DNA of 64,000 bases. Source: JACCXG01 sp963785755 (GTDB lineage: Bacteria > Acidobacteriota > Vicinamibacteria > Vicinamibacterales > 2-12-FULL-66-21). The position numbers were made by a program, and so were the translations under genes. Below are positions 10,663 to 18,022 of this stretch, piece by piece (the stretch's first letter is position 1; the number at the start of each line of letters is the position of its first letter). The DNA is taken from NCBI GenBank assembly GCA_963785755.1, contig CAWAXG010000063.1, positions 1-64,000 of the forward strand. The letters run 5' to 3'. The notes under the pieces are model-generated. The model was given only the letters and a program-made list of their open reading frames with translations. It searched no databases and was not told where the DNA came from.

Positions 10663-11913
10663 ATGGTATTCAGCTACGATCCGATGGAACCGATGTCGAC
10701 TCCATACACGATCGCAGACTCTCACGCCGATCACGGCCCTCAGCTTCGCGGAAGGATGACGGCGCGGTCGCCGCACGAAGCGCACCGCGCCGCGACGCCC
10801 CTCGAGCTCTTCTTCGACCTCATCTTTGTTGTCGCGATCGCTCAGGCGGCCGGCGGTCTGCACCACGCGATTTCCGACGCCCACCCCGTCGAAGCACTGC
10901 TCGGATACCTGATGGTCTTCTTCGCCATCTGGTGGGCCTGGATGAACTTCACCTGGTTCGCTTCGGCGTACGACTGCGATGATGTGCGGTACCGCCTCGC
11001 CGTGTTCGTGCAGATGGCCGGCGCGCTGATTCTCGCGGCTGGCGTGGCGGAGATGTTCGAGACACGGACCCCGAACATCGCCACGGTGGGCGGCTACGTC
11101 GTGATGCGCATGGCGGCGGTCGCTCAGTGGCTGCGAGCTGCCGTCTCGGATCCCGAGCGGAGAACCACGGCCCGGCGATACGCGATCGGCATCACCGTCC
11201 TGCAACTGGCCTGGGTCGCGATGTTGTTCGTGCCGGACTACTGGGCGGTGGGATTCATCACGTTCGCCGCGCTGGAGCTGGCGGTGCCCCTCTGGGCGGA
11301 ACACTCGACGCCCACCACCTGGCATCCCCATCACATAGCGGAGCGCTACGGCTTGCTGACGTTGATCGTGCTGGGAGAATCGATCCTCGCCGCCACGGTC
11401 GCGGTCCGGTCTTCGCTGGCCTCTGGCGACAAACTCGCGGCGCTGGCCCCGGTCATCGTCGGAGGACTCCTGATCGTGTATGCGATGTGGTGGATGTATT
11501 TCGATCGCCCCGTCCACGATCTGCTCACCAGTCTGAACAAGGCGATCGTCTGGGGGTACGGGCATTACTTCGTGTTCGGATCGGCCGCCGCCGTCGGCGC
11601 GGGCCTGGCGGTTGCCGTCGATCACGCGACCCACAAGGCCAAGGTCGGAGCGATCGGCGCCGGCGCCGCCGTGGTCATTCCGGTCGCGGTCTACCTGGTG
11701 TCGCTGTGGGTCCTGCACTATCGGCCCGAATACCGACGAACCCGATGGCTGGGCCCCGTCACCGCCGCCTTGGTCCTGCTGACGCCGTTCACCGGCCACC
11801 CCGTCCCCCTGACCGGCACGCTCCTCGCCACGCTCGTGGCGGTGAAGCTGGGTTTGGGGTCAGGCCGTGAATCCGTGAATCAGGACAGTCGGGGTCAGGC
11901 CGTGAATTCGTGA
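10663..11913 (+). CDS. LtrA family membrane protein (low-temperature-requirement A)
   Basis: This is a multi-pass membrane protein of about 416 residues. After a polar N-terminus comes the family hallmark RAATPLELFFDLIFVVAIAQ, then WWAWMNFTWFASAYDCDDV, ERYGLLTLIVLGESILA and a series of about ten to twelve hydrophobic helices, as in the LtrA family (about 350-400 residues). The biochemical role of the family is not established. Start choice is uncertain: ATG 10663 has GGAG eight bases upstream, while 10693 and 10756 are alternatives. The last about 18 residues (SGRESVNQDSRGQAVNS) are encoded by the dispersed GGGGTCAGGCC repeat, so the native C-terminus has been replaced. Confidence 0.85.
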   Translation: MVFSYDPMEPMSTPYTIADSHADHGPQLRGRMTARSPHEAHRAATPLELFFDLIFVVAIAQAAGGLHHAISDAHPVEALLGYLMVFFAIWWAWMNFTWFASAYDCDDVRYRLAVFVQMAGALILAAGVAEMFETRTPNIATVGGYVVMRMAAVAQWLRAAVSDPERRTTARRYAIGITVLQLAWVAMLFVPDYWAVGFITFAALELAVPLWAEHSTPTTWHPHHIAERYGLLTLIVLGESILAATVAVRSSLASGDKLAALAPVIVGGLLIVYAMWWMYFDRPVHDLLTSLNKAIVWGYGHYFVFGSAAAVGAGLAVAVDHATHKAKVGAIGAGAAVVIPVAVYLVSLWVLHYRPEYRRTRWLGPVTAALVLLTPFTGHPVPLTGTLLATLVAVKLGLGSGRESVNQDSRGQAVNS

Positions 11914-11945
11914 ACGGGATCGCAATTCCTGCCACACTCCTTGCG
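11857..11945 (+). repeat. Dispersed repeat, GGGGTCAGGCCGTGAAT family, copy X
   Basis: GGGGTCAGGCCGTGAAT occurs twice here, 35 bases apart, followed by TCGTGAACGGGATCGCA and a TGCCACACTC tail. The same order recurs at 12932 and, inverted and shorter, near 14005. The repeat lies across the 3' end of the LtrA gene. Confidence 0.7.
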
Positions 11946-12123
11946 TACACACCCCTCGCCACTTGCAGCACGTCGAAGGCGAACTCCACCATGATGTGGC
12001 GCGCCGGGGAATCGACGTAGAGCGCGGTGTCGCCGACCTCGGCGCCGTCGTGGGCGTGTCGCGCAGCAGTAGCAGGCCGGCAACCGCGACAACGCAGACG
12101 ATCGCGCGTGTGCGGCGGGACAC
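11946..12123 (-). pseudogene. N-terminal remnant of a secreted protein (broken)
   Basis: From a GTG at 12121-12123 the minus strand encodes VSRRTRAIVCVVAVAGLLLL, a clear export or anchor helix. A frame change then leads to GDTALYVDSPARHIMVEFAFDVLQVARGV. That second block resembles the start of tetratricopeptide-rich membrane proteins of Acidobacteria, which I recall only loosely. The open frame then enters repeat copy X. The fragment looks like a gene cut by the repeat. Confidence 0.3.
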
Positions 12124-12179
12124 TGAAGAGGGAGGGAGGGAAGCGAGCGAGGCCACGGCGGCGTCTGACCGGTTGTCAG

Positions 12180-12923
12180 TTACCCGCCGTGCTCAGCCTT
12201 CATCGCCTTCATGCGGGCACCCAACTCGTGCAGCTCATCCCGACCCAGGACGGCACGCGCCGTGCGGAACATCTCACCTTCTTCCTCCTCTATGTGGTGC
12301 TCGATGCTCTCCTTCAGGACCTTGAACTTCGCCCCCCACTTCTCATCGTCGGTGGCGAGCTGGTGCAGCTCCTTGACGAGCAGGTCGGCGACGTGGTGCT
12401 CCTGGTATCCCTCGAGGACGACGTCGCGGGCCTCGCGGTGCGGTTTGAGGGCGGGATAGAGAATTTTTTCCTCAATCAATTCGTGCACGTTCAGCTCGGA
12501 CGACAACGTCGCGAGCAGCGCCCTCCGCTTCTTCACGGCGCGTTCGGTCGTCGCCTCGCCCTTCTCGAGGAGATCCTCGAACCTGCGATGTTCGGCTTGG
12601 AGCAGCAGGATGGGATCGTTCTCATCGGTCGCCCAGGGCAGCCGTTCGACAACCGCGGCCACCGCACCTGCCGCGGCGCCGCGTACGAGCGTCGCGGCGG
12701 CGGCAAGCCGCGAAGGCTTCCGGCCCACTGGGCCCTTACGTCCAGCCCGTGAAGCGGAGGCGCGCGCGGCCGCCTTTCGCCTGGCCGCTTTCCGCGGCGA
12801 GACCGCCCGCTTCGCGGTCGTCGCCTTCTTGGCTACACCTTTACTTGCCTTCGATCGGGATCGTCCTTTTGATGTCCTCGCCTTAGCCGACCGTTTCGCC
12901 GCTGCCGATGCTCGTTTCGCCAA
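12180..12923 (-). CDS. Hemerythrin-domain protein with histone H1-like basic tail
   Basis: The protein has 247 residues in two parts. Residues 1-70 are almost only Ala, Lys, Arg and Ser (KRSAKARTSKGRSRSK, KKATTAKRAVSPRKAARRKA), like bacterial histone H1/AlgP-type tails. Residues about 100-225 form a four-helix hemerythrin HHE domain, with likely iron ligands His112 (AEHRRF), His147/Glu151 (HELIEE), His176-177 (EHH) and His209-210/Glu214 (EHHIEEEE). Hemerythrin domains bind O2, NO or sense redox through a di-iron site. The tail suggests nucleic-acid binding, an inference from composition only. The gene is bracketed by direct repeat copies X and Y. Monocistronic; ATG at 12923. Confidence 0.85.
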   Translation of the reverse strand: MAKRASAAAKRSAKARTSKGRSRSKASKGVAKKATTAKRAVSPRKAARRKAAARASASRAGRKGPVGRKPSRLAAAATLVRGAAAGAVAAVVERLPWATDENDPILLLQAEHRRFEDLLEKGEATTERAVKKRRALLATLSSELNVHELIEEKILYPALKPHREARDVVLEGYQEHHVADLLVKELHQLATDDEKWGAKFKVLKESIEHHIEEEEGEMFRTARAVLGRDELHELGARMKAMKAEHGG

Positions 12924-12931
12924 GATACCTC

Positions 12932-13035
12932 CGGGGTCAGGCCGTGAATTCGTGAACGCGATCGCAGTTCTTGCAACACTCGCGCCTCACTCTCGCAACA
13001 CCGTCCGACCTCGACCGTATCAATTCACGGATTCA
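12932..13035 (+). repeat. Dispersed repeat, GGGGTCAGGCCGTGAAT family, copy Y, with inverted tail
   Basis: GGGGTCAGGCCGTGAATTCG continues TGAACGCGATCGCAGTTC as in copy X. About 70 bases on, ATTCACGGATTCACGA appears in inverted sense, so the copy can fold on itself. The rest of the 394-base gap between 12924 and 13317 has no convincing gene other than this repeat and a small stem-loop at 13258-13276 (GCCGAC/GTCGGC). Confidence 0.65.
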
Positions 13036-13317
13036 CGACTCGCAGTTGCCAACTCGGGGAGGGGCGAACGGGGGCGAATCGCCAACGCACACGAGACGGA
13101 TACACCGTTCGTGTCGATGGCGAGCGTAAGGATACTCGCATAATTCCGCCAACCGGGGGCCTCGGCCTCAACGGACTGCCACCTTCGAAAACAGAAACGT
13201 GAAGCTACGCCGCATCGCGTCGCCCACCTCTTGACAGTCTGCGGCTCTCTTTTTGTTGCCGACTGTATTTGTCGGCTGTGCGTCAGTTCCAGTCGTCAGA
13301 TGGTTTCAGGAGGCAAT

Positions 13318-13422
13318 ATGAGAAGTGCGAAACTCTTCGGATTGCTGCTGCTTGGCGTTCTCGTTGGATGGTTCGCGTCCGGGTCTCTGGGGGCGCAGCG
13401 GGCTCCCAGCGGTGAAGACTGA
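13318..13422 (+). CDS. Small secreted or membrane peptide, 34 residues
   Basis: MRSAKLFGLLLLGVLVGWFA followed by SGSLGAQRAPSGED: one hydrophobic helix preceded by two basic residues and ending in an AQR cleavage-like site. A textbook ribosome-binding site (AGGAGG, five bases before ATG) and a TTGACA element at about 13231 support real translation. A stem-loop (13258-13276) lies in the presumed leader. There is no recognisable domain; it may be a leader, toxin-like peptide or a truncated exported protein. Confidence 0.5.
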   Translation: MRSAKLFGLLLLGVLVGWFASGSLGAQRAPSGED

Positions 13423-13657
13423 CCGCAAGTCACGTGGGGACCCTCGCGACACTCGGTGCCCATTCATATTTCCTACGGGACCGCAGTACGGGCGCTTGTT
13501 GGCTTCTGGTCCGCTCTCGGGATGATGTAAACGCGGCGCTTGCACCAGCACCGCGCGAATCATGTGAACAGTAAGCCGCAGGCCCTGAGGCCGTGCGAGC
13601 CTGACCCCTGTAACCGTCGCTGTGTTGGCCGTCACGCCCTGACGGCTGACGGGGGCA

Positions 13658-13870
13658 TCAGGGCTGGGGAGCATCCCCGTCGCGGGGCACGGGCTGCTCC
13701 CAAAGCGCCATCACCTCGTCGGGCGTCATGCCAGCCTGAGCCGCCATGAGCTCGGCCTTTTCCCGCAGCTTCCGAGCATAGGCCTCCCACTCGGCAGCGA
13801 CCCGAGCGGTCTTCTCGGCCCAGGCTTCAGCTTCTTGTCGGCGGTATCGGTCGAAGTACGGACTTGGCAC
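13658..13870 (-). CDS. Small coiled-coil hypothetical protein, 70 residues
   Basis: The protein is charged, helix-prone and Ala/Glu-rich (RRQEAEAWAEKTARVAAEWE, YARKLREKAELMAAQAG), followed by MTPDEVMALWEQ. The GTG at 13868-13870 is chosen because GGGAGG stands six bases upstream. A longer frame to 13921 would place the start inside the hairpin at 13913-13952. No family recognised. Single gene between the 34-residue peptide and the SNF2 gene. Confidence 0.55.
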   Translation of the reverse strand: MPSPYFDRYRRQEAEAWAEKTARVAAEWEAYARKLREKAELMAAQAGMTPDEVMALWEQPVPRDGDAPQP

Positions 13871-13912
13871 TGTTACCTCCCGACAGGTAAACTCCTGCCT
13901 TCTTTCTGGTTT

Positions 13913-13952
13913 GAGCCGCACACGCGAGTAGGACCCGTGTGCGGCTCTTTTT
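13913..13952 (+). terminator. Rho-independent terminator (plus strand)
   Basis: Perfect 12-bp stem GAGCCGCACACG / CGTGTGCGGCTC with an 11-base loop, directly followed by TTTTT. It would stop rightward transcription before it enters the 3' end of the SNF2 gene. On the minus strand there is no T tract. Confidence 0.75.
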
Positions 13953-14004
13953 CTGGCTAAGCCACGCGCCGCAGCACGCGGCCACGCAACGAGGTCAACA
14001 CGGC

Positions 14005-14033
14005 GGTTTTACGGATTTACGGCCTGACCCCGA
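14005..14033 (-). repeat. Dispersed repeat, GGGGTCAGGCC family, inverted short copy Z
   Basis: Reverse complement reads GGGGTCAGGCCGTAAATCCG. It contains the stop codon of the SNF2 gene (14017), so the repeat again sits exactly on a gene end, as with copy X and LtrA. Confidence 0.6.
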
Positions 14034-15885
14034 CCTCCGCGTACGGCGCCGGCACGCCCCGGCCGGCGGCCAGCGCGGCCTTGACGTCCCGGGCATGACG
14101 ACACTGCCCGCGGTATTCGAACCCGGGGCAGGTGCACGTGACGTCGGCGTCCACGACCGCGATCTCGTACTCGAGACCCTTGTGCGATGTGCTCGCGATG
14201 CGGAATCGCCTGGACGTTGGACCGGACAGCACCTTCAGCAGCCCCTGCAGTGCACGCTTGAGCGCCTCGATCTCCGTCGCGCTGCGGACACCGCCCGGCC
14301 GATGCACGTCAGCCTGGTGCGACAATCGGAACTCATCGGAAGCCTGCCGCAGCAGCCGCGCAATCAGCTCGTCGTCTTCGATGCCATCCGGCGTGTCGGC
14401 AAGACCCGACGAGAGCGAATGGAGCGCGCGCTGCAGCTCGTCGAGGACGTCGCCGCCAAGATCCCCGGCGATCGCCTCTCCCTCGACGATGGCGTTGACG
14501 AGAGCAGCCTTGGTCTCGAGCACGGCCTGCACGAAGTCGTCCACTGTGCCCTGCGCGACGACGTAGGTGACGTTGACGGTACGGGTCTGCCCGATCCGGT
14601 ACGCGCGATCTTCGGCCTGCCAGTGGTTCGTCGGGACCCAGTCGAGATCGTTGAACACGACCTGCGTCGCCGCCGTCAGGTTCAGTCCGACACCGCCCGC
14701 GATGATGTTCGCCACGAACACACGCACCGCGTCATCCTGCTGGAATCGATCGACCAGTTCCGGCCGCTTTGCTCCCGGCGTCTTGCCGGTGACCACCACG
14801 GCCATCGATCCCAGCTCTTTCGCGAGCTTCTGGATGGGATCGTCGAAGCACGAAAAGACGATCACCTTTTCGCCCTGATCGATCGCGCCCCGGACGAAAT
14901 CGAGCGTCGCGGAGGCCTTCGCGAACGCAAGCGCCTGGCGCGCTTCGGTGATGTAGGCGAGGAGCCTTCCGCGCTTCCTGGCATCGAGGACCCTCGACGG
15001 CGGCTGGCCCGTAGCGTCGCTCTTGCCTGAGAGGAGCGTGAAGACTTTCTTGATGGCTTGCGACCCCGTCCCGGACGGGACTTCAACCGGAAGCCACGTG
15101 CGCAGCTTCGGCGGCAGCGCCAGGACGTCGTCTTTCGATCGCCGCAGCATGACGCCGTGCAGCTGGACGGTGAGCTCTTCGATGTTCGAAGCACCGCCCG
15201 TCTTCCACCCGAAGTCTCCCTTTTCGGCCGCGCAGTACCGCCGCGCGAACGCCAGGAAGCTGCGTCCCAGCGGGTGCCCGACGAGCTGCAGCAGCACGAA
15301 CAGATCGCGCGGCCTGCTCGTCAGCGGCGTCCCGGTGAGCAGCTGAACCGCGAGCGGCTGCGCGGCGCTGTCCGCCGCGCGGTTCGTCAACTGACGCGCG
15401 AGCTTGCTGCGCGCGCTCGTGTGGTTCTTGAGATAGTGCGCCTCGTCAAAGATCAGCGCCGTCCAGGGCACCCGCTCGAGGGTCTCCACATGCCGGCCGA
15501 GGACGTCGTAGTTGACGATGATCCACTGGGCTGTTGGCGCAACCGGCGCGCTGCCTTCGATCACGAGAATCGACGCGTCGGCGGCGACGATCGCAATCTC
15601 GCGCGCCCAGTTGCGCTTCACCGACGCCGGACACACCACGAGGTAGGGTCCCGACGGCGCGAGGTGGCGCAGCGAGACGATCGTCTGCCGCGTCTTGCCC
15701 AGGCCCATGTCGTCCGCGAGGATCGCCCGCCGGCGTCCGAGCAGGAATGCCACGCCTTCGATCTGGTGCGGGAAGAGACCGTCGGCGAGCGCAATGGCGT
15801 TGCGGAACGCCGCGTCGGGATCGTCGCCGGACAGCCCGAGCAGGTGGGCGAACGCCGCGGCTTGCGAGTCGAGCGTGTCGGCCAT
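14017..15885 (-). CDS. SNF2-family helicase/ATPase with C-terminal SWIM zinc finger
   Basis: 622 residues. The helicase ATP-binding domain comes first: PHQIEGVAFLL (Q-motif region, about 39), DDMGLGKT Walker A (58-65), VCPASVKRNW motif Ia, DEAH (147-150) and LTGTPLTSRP motif III. Helicase C follows with VIVFSCFDD, IAGGVGLNLTAA and DRAYRIGQTRTVNV (motifs V/VI). The tail holds C584-x-C586 and C595-x-H597, the CxC...CxH pattern of a SWIM finger. SNF2 ATPases translocate on duplex DNA and remodel bound protein. Here SWIM follows the helicase, whereas in many bacterial RapA/SNF2 proteins it precedes it. Uninterrupted, with clean flanks, and no methylase or nuclease partner nearby. The last residues come from repeat Z. 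Confidence 0.92.
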   Translation of the reverse strand: MADTLDSQAAAFAHLLGLSGDDPDAAFRNAIALADGLFPHQIEGVAFLLGRRRAILADDMGLGKTRQTIVSLRHLAPSGPYLVVCPASVKRNWAREIAIVAADASILVIEGSAPVAPTAQWIIVNYDVLGRHVETLERVPWTALIFDEAHYLKNHTSARSKLARQLTNRAADSAAQPLAVQLLTGTPLTSRPRDLFVLLQLVGHPLGRSFLAFARRYCAAEKGDFGWKTGGASNIEELTVQLHGVMLRRSKDDVLALPPKLRTWLPVEVPSGTGSQAIKKVFTLLSGKSDATGQPPSRVLDARKRGRLLAYITEARQALAFAKASATLDFVRGAIDQGEKVIVFSCFDDPIQKLAKELGSMAVVVTGKTPGAKRPELVDRFQQDDAVRVFVANIIAGGVGLNLTAATQVVFNDLDWVPTNHWQAEDRAYRIGQTRTVNVTYVVAQGTVDDFVQAVLETKAALVNAIVEGEAIAGDLGGDVLDELQRALHSLSSGLADTPDGIEDDELIARLLRQASDEFRLSHQADVHRPGGVRSATEIEALKRALQGLLKVLSGPTSRRFRIASTSHKGLEYEIAVVDADVTCTCPGFEYRGQCRHARDVKAALAAGRGVPAPYAEVGVRP

Positions 15886-15903
15886 GGCTCGATCAGTGCC
15901 GGT

Positions 15904-16359
15904 TCAGACGCCGAACTGGCGGAGATGGTGATCCATGTGGCGATAACCCCAGCTGCCCCATTGCGCCGTGCTCATCGGCCCGAAGATCGGGTGGTCCGTC
16001 ACGCGATCGCTCTCGACCGACGCGCTGAAGCGCGCCAGCAGCGCCAGCAGCTCCGTGCGATCCCGCTCGAACTCGATTGGCGTCGTGCCGCCGCAACCCT
16101 GCTGGACTTCCGGCAGCGTCTTCACGCCGCGAGGCCATTTCATCGGCAGGCGCAGCGCGATGAACCGGAGCATCGGCCGGAACGCGGCCGGCCTGGCGAC
16201 GACGGCCTTCTCGCCGAACGCCATTCTGAATGCGTCGCTCATGTGGCAGACCGCTTCGTGTGCCGACATCCGCCCCCACTGCCGCGGACTGTCCGCGCGG
16301 AGCGCGCGCACGCGCCGCTCGAGCGCCGGTCGGACGGCGGGATCGAAGATGCTGACCAT
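15904..16359 (-). CDS. DUF1569/DinB-like four-helix protein
   Basis: 151 residues. MSAHEAVCHMSDAFRMAFG in the first third and WGYRHMDHHLRQFGV at the end supply the spaced histidines of the DinB/YfiT-like four-helix metal-binding fold. The central PIEFERDRTELLALLARF helix fits DUF1569. The fold usually binds a divalent metal and often conjugates low-molecular-weight thiols; activity here is unknown. It lies 18 bases downstream of the SNF2 start codon and 12 bases upstream of the next minus-strand gene's stop, so the three minus-strand genes may be co-transcribed. Confidence 0.7.
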   Translation of the reverse strand: MVSIFDPAVRPALERRVRALRADSPRQWGRMSAHEAVCHMSDAFRMAFGEKAVVARPAAFRPMLRFIALRLPMKWPRGVKTLPEVQQGCGGTTPIEFERDRTELLALLARFSASVESDRVTDHPIFGPMSTAQWGSWGYRHMDHHLRQFGV

Positions 16360-16371
16360 GACGGCCCCTCG

Positions 16372-16860
16372 TTACTTCAGCGGCCCGAGCGGACTCGGCG
16401 CGCATCCTGTCGACTCGACAGTGTAGATGCCGCCGGAGATCTTCCATCCGTCGCTCGTCTTGACGAGCTCGAAGGCATCGATGCCACAGTGACTGAACTT
16501 GCCGTCCACCCAGAAATCGTAGGGCGTCCACACGCTGGCGATCGGTCCGTGAACGCGGACCTCCGGATTCCACATCCGCTCGCGGTGGGCCCGCTGCCCT
16601 TTGGCGAGACCTTCGAGATAGTCCTGGGTTGACGACACCCGCGTGACCGATTGCCCGTTCTGCTCGCGAACCGAGAACAGCCGGCCCTCGGGCATCAGGA
16701 CGCTCCGCGCACCTTCGACGTCACGGGTCGCCATGGTGTCGAAGAATTTCTGGACCGCGGCCAGGATGGCGATGGTCTCGCTGTCTTTGGCCGCCGGCGA
16801 TTGCGCGAACATGAGCGCCGGCATGGCGATGAGCATCAAGATCGCGGCAGTTTCTCTCAC
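16372..16860 (-). CDS. Secreted SnoaL/NTF2-like (lumazine-binding-type) protein
   Basis: 162 residues from a GTG at 16858-16860 with GAGG five bases upstream. Residues 1-22 form a signal peptide (ILMLIAMPALMFAQ). The mature part is a cone-shaped NTF2-like fold: VQKFFDTMATRDVEGARSVL, then GPIASVWTPYDFWVDGKFSH, GIDAFELVKTSDGWKISGG. Such proteins are small ligand-binding or enzymatic modules in the periplasm. Frame is intact. Transcribed first of a minus-strand run 16860 to 14017 and divergent from the pirin gene. Confidence 0.75.
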   Translation of the reverse strand: MRETAAILMLIAMPALMFAQSPAAKDSETIAILAAVQKFFDTMATRDVEGARSVLMPEGRLFSVREQNGQSVTRVSSTQDYLEGLAKGQRAHRERMWNPEVRVHGPIASVWTPYDFWVDGKFSHCGIDAFELVKTSDGWKISGGIYTVESTGCAPSPLGPLK

Positions 16861-16986
16861 GTGCACCTCGACTGGAGGATATCGTGTCCCGGGGCAGGAC
16901 CCCGGGTCACGCGAAGAACCCGGCTCTTCTTGGACCGCAACACGGCCGGCCGGCGTCATAGACACGAGTCCCAGGAGGAGGCTGAC

Positions 16987-17895
16987 GTGTCCATACGAGC
17001 CATCAAGGAAGTCATTCAGGCCAGGCCCACCATGGAAGGGGCCGGTGTGAAGCTCCACCGCGGGTTCGGTTTCGGCAACACGACCGAGTTCGATCCGTTC
17101 CTGCTGTTCGATGATTTCCGGAATGATCGGCCGGCCGATTTTCTGAAGGGGTTTCCCTGGCACCCCCACCGCGGCATCGAAACCATCACGTATGTCCTGG
17201 CCGGAACCGTCGAGCATGGCGACAGCCTCGGCAATGAGGGGACCCTCGGCGCCGGGGATATCCAGTGGATGACCGCGGGCAGCGGCATTATTCATCAGGA
17301 AATGCCGAAAGGCGATCCGCAGGGCCGGATGCACGGCTTCCAGCTGTGGGCCAACCTGCCCGCCTCGCTGAAGATGACCAATCCGCGCTACCAGGACGTC
17401 TCGGGCCGCGACATCCCGTCGATCACTGATGATGACGGGACGCTCGTGAAGGTCGTCTGCGGAGAATTCTGGGGCAGACGCGGTCCGGTGGATGGCATCG
17501 CCGCCGACCCGCAGTACCTGGACGTGTCGGTGCCGCCCCATAAGCGCAAGACGCTGCCGGTGGCAGTCACGCGCCACGCGTTCGCGTATGTCTTCGCCGG
17601 TTCGGGTACGTTCCGCGATGCGTCAGGACCGCGGCCGGTCAAGACCGACGATACCGGTGACGTGGACAATGCCGTCTACAACGACGCGCGGGATCGTTCG
17701 CTCATCCTGTTCGATCGCGGCGACGAGGTGACCGTACAAGCCGGCGAGCACGGCATCCGTTTTCTCCTCGTGTCGGGCAAGCCCCTGGAGGAACCCGTCG
17801 CGTGGCACGGGCCGATCGTGATGAACACGCAGGCGGAACTGCGTCAGGCGATCGAAGACGTGCGGAACGGGACGTTCATCAGACATCGAGGCTAG
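16987..17895 (+). CDS. Pirin family bicupin protein
   Basis: 302 residues from GTG 16987, with AGGAGGAGG upstream. Pirin N-terminal cupin: DPFLLFDDF, HPHRGIETITYVL, HGDSLGNEG, IQWMTAGSGIIHQEMP, which gives the His/His/His/Glu metal site (HPHRG, EHGD, HQEMP). Pirin C-terminal cupin after about 190. Bacterial pirins act as quercetinase-like dioxygenases or as redox sensors; the intact metal ligands allow either. Intact, single gene, followed by a GCACGT word repeat. Confidence 0.92.
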   Translation: MSIRAIKEVIQARPTMEGAGVKLHRGFGFGNTTEFDPFLLFDDFRNDRPADFLKGFPWHPHRGIETITYVLAGTVEHGDSLGNEGTLGAGDIQWMTAGSGIIHQEMPKGDPQGRMHGFQLWANLPASLKMTNPRYQDVSGRDIPSITDDDGTLVKVVCGEFWGRRGPVDGIAADPQYLDVSVPPHKRKTLPVAVTRHAFAYVFAGSGTFRDASGPRPVKTDDTGDVDNAVYNDARDRSLILFDRGDEVTVQAGEHGIRFLLVSGKPLEEPVAWHGPIVMNTQAELRQAIEDVRNGTFIRHRG

Positions 17896-18012
17896 CACGT
17901 CGAGCACGTAGCACGTAGCACTAGCACGAGCACGTGAGCACGTAGCACGAGAAGCACATGAGCACGTTCGCACGTGAGCACCGCACGTGAGCACGCAGCC
18001 CGTATAACGTAG
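17896..18012. repeat. GCACGTA/GCACGTGA degenerate word repeat, copy 1
   Basis: A run of about 14 imperfect copies of the 6-8-base word GCACGTR(A), many as AGCACGTAGC or GAGCACGTGAG. The CACGTG core is self-complementary. It fills the convergent gap between the pirin and kinase-TolB genes. Similar runs lie at 22566-22738 and 19278-19330. Confidence 0.75.
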
Positions 18013-18022
18013 GACGTGTCTC

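Noticed and set aside
9742..11799. 685-codon minus-strand frame
   Set aside because: Charged, low-complexity shadow of the ADOP fragment and LtrA gene; no domain.
13258..13276. Terminator on the minus strand
   Set aside because: Stem GCCGAC/GTCGGC is only six bp and is followed by A, not T, on that strand.
15058..16632. 524-codon plus-strand frame opposite SNF2 and DUF1569 genes
   Set aside because: Antisense shadow; genes on the minus strand have strong family motifs.
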